This document shows positions 42,101 through 45,100 of a stretch of 64,000 nucleotides of DNA, piece by piece. The position numbers and the translations under genes are program-made. The stretch's first letter is position 1. Every line of letters begins with the position of its first letter. The notes beneath the pieces are model-generated. The model made no database searches. It was not told where the DNA came from and saw only the letters and a program-made list of their open reading frames with translations. Origin of the DNA: Corbicula japonica (Eukaryota > Mollusca > Bivalvia > Venerida > Cyrenidae). The stretch lies in NCBI GenBank assembly GCA_038501625.1, contig JAZAYU010000008.1, positions 4,047,130 to 4,111,129 on the forward strand, read 5' to 3'.

Positions 42101-45100
42101 TTATTTAATGTTGGTCAATAAAGCTCCATAAAAATTTTTATTTTGCCACATATGAGTTTGGACTTTTTATGAACTTAAATTCTTTACATTTTTTTCACTT
42201 CACTTGCCATTTTTCAAATGACAATATCTCAGCAACCAGTTGTCGATTTCAAAAATCTTTTCAGTTCTGTACTCAGTTTCAACAAGCAAAAAATACAGAA
42301 TAACAAGTTTGGAATTTTTATGAACTTTAATTTTTCACTATTTTTTCACTTTTCCAGCCATTTTTTTTAAAAAGCCCATAAACTGGTTTGCCATGTTATA
42401 AAAGATGCATTTATGAAGTAACGGGTAAAATATAACTTCCACGGATAAACCCTTGTTTCTCAACCTAAGGACAGACTGTTACACAGGTTTTTCCCCGAGA
42501 GTCAGATATGTTCACATGATGTTTTCAGATAAAGAAATTGCATAATTCACTTCCTAAAATATTCTCTCAGTACATTGAATGATGAAGCTACTTTCAGTTT
42601 GACTACTGATTTTGTGCACACCCATATATGGTAATTTAGCCGGCGATTGTTTTGTCAGTTAAAAAAAATAATTTCAACCATTATATACGTTACAGTTTAT
42701 TGGAGGCTTGTACGAAAAATTAAACGGTCGCCCAGCTGTGCTGGGCCTGACTGTTTAATTTTCATACAAGCCTCCAAATAAACTATAACCTATACATATT
42801 ATAATGTAAATATTACTTAATAATTGTACAATTACAAAAGTATGCATTAATATTAGACATATTTAACCCTTTACTCTGTATGATGTGTGTTATCAGTGTA
42901 TCTACTGATCACCTGTGTCGTCTGTTCTGGATCTACACTGGTTGTACATGGGATAACAGCCATATCCCATGGAGTAAAGTTAATAATTTTTTGTAAAATA
43001 TCATATATATATCTATGCTGCTGTTCTACTTTTCTGAAGTAATTGAAATTCAAGATACAAACTAGGAGTCACCAATTAATAAGAACAGCATATTTTCACT
43101 TACTATGGCAGTTTCTGTACTCAGCTCAATGATCATCTGAAGATTTTCTGAGGCACCTTCTCTTGATATTCTCACAATCACATTATCAAAGATAACTGAA
43201 AACACAGCAAACATTTGACAAGTAGTCTTTGCATCTTATTATTTTATATAGAGTATAAATATATTTTTTTTATTTCATCCCCCAAAATAATAATTATGAC
43301 ATAATTTTCATCTTCACAGCATCCAGTTTCAACTAGATATATTACAAATTTCGATTTCAAGTAGATATTGACCCAGTGAGCAACATCTGTAATCATCTGT
43401 GCACCGCAGTACTTCACAAGACACTGACCACGTTTTTTGTCATGCGACGACTGTTAGAACTGCCACTTCAATCAAAAGATGCTGTATTTTACTTCCAAAT
43501 TATATTTTCTGTCAATCAAACTTTTGTTGCTGTGGGTTCATTTCTCTTGCGGATGTTGAAACAATAACAAAAAGTGTGGCTTGAAGTAAAGCAACCTGAA
43601 GGATTAATTACGATGAACAAAGTTCTGTTAATTATACTTTCCTGCTTTACTTCTCAACGAAAATATCAGTCGTGACACATCATGTTTGATGTTTTGGTTG
43701 CAAGCTAAAATCTAACTGAAATCAAAATTTTTTGTAATTTATGTGTGTTTAGTGAATTTCTGGGTCACAACACAGTGTAAATTATCTGATCTGGCTGGTA
43801 ATGAAATTTGACAAAGATATCCTTTCGGCAACCGACCCTGTTTTCTTGATGAACATACTGTCTCGGATATGCTGTTCAGACACTATGTGTTCATCTTTCA
43901 ATACAAATGGGTAACATTTGCTTGAGAAAATATACAAATAATTCTTATTTTGTAAATTTTCTAGAAAACTCTATGCTGTTACTGGCCAGAAATGGTTATT
44001 TCTTAAACGTACCCTAAAAGCTTTGCTAAATGCATTCTTTCAAAGTTTGACCATGCATCTTTGACCATGAAGGTCAGTGTAAATGTATGATTTGCCCATT
44101 GTGTCATTCTGCCAATCATTTCTACCAAATATTTTAAAATTTTTTCAAGGGGTCCAAGAGTTATGAAGCAGACATGATTTTGGGACAGAAAGTAGGACAG
44201 ATGGATGGATGAAGTGATTACTATATCCTTTCCGCGCCCGACCCTGTTTTCCGGACGGACGCCTGAAAGGTATTTAAACGTGACAAAATTTTGACTTCTC
44301 AAAACCCGACCCTGATTTACTGGAGGACGCCCGAAACGTATTTAAACGTATCCTTTTTTTACGTTTTTAAAACCCATAACGTAAATCTGCGTAAATTTTT
44401 TTTAATGCCCGTTGATAAACGTATGTTTGAATAAAGCATATACGCTTTTGTCCATTACAGGTATTCTACCTTTTAATGATATTTAGAATGTTCAACATGG
44501 TATGAAACCTGATTAATGAACTGTAAAACACGTAATCTAACGTTACGGTCTTTCTTCTGTAAAAAAGGTGGAATATGCATATAAAATGTAGTGCGTTAAG
44601 ATCCCAAATCTCAACGCTCTTTTACGTAATGGGAGAAACCAAGCCGAAAAATTTGGTTTATCGCTGGAAGATTGTAATGGAAAATACCGTAAATCAATTA
44701 ACCTAATTAACAGTCATTAATTTTTATGTCATTGCAAGAAATGTCATTATTAAGTAATTACTAGGTAGATATAGGTATTTTCTAACATAAAGGATAACTG
44801 TTTTGGGGCCCCTTTTTTCTTTTGACAATAAAAGATGAAGAAACAGCAACACTGTAATTAGATATTTTTTTCTTAAAATTTGACTTTTTAAAATCACTAA
44901 TTTTCTAATCAGATTATCTAAGTCACATGTAATCAATTTCTTACTAAATGATATTTGAGAGAAAATATGTGATGCGTTCAAAGGACTAATAGTGTCAAAT
45001 ACTGATCGATGATTCCGTGTTTTTCTAAATAGCAGCCAATGTAAGGACTTTTTAATAAAAAGAAATAAAAATCGACGGGTTTCCGACGAAAAAACAAGGT

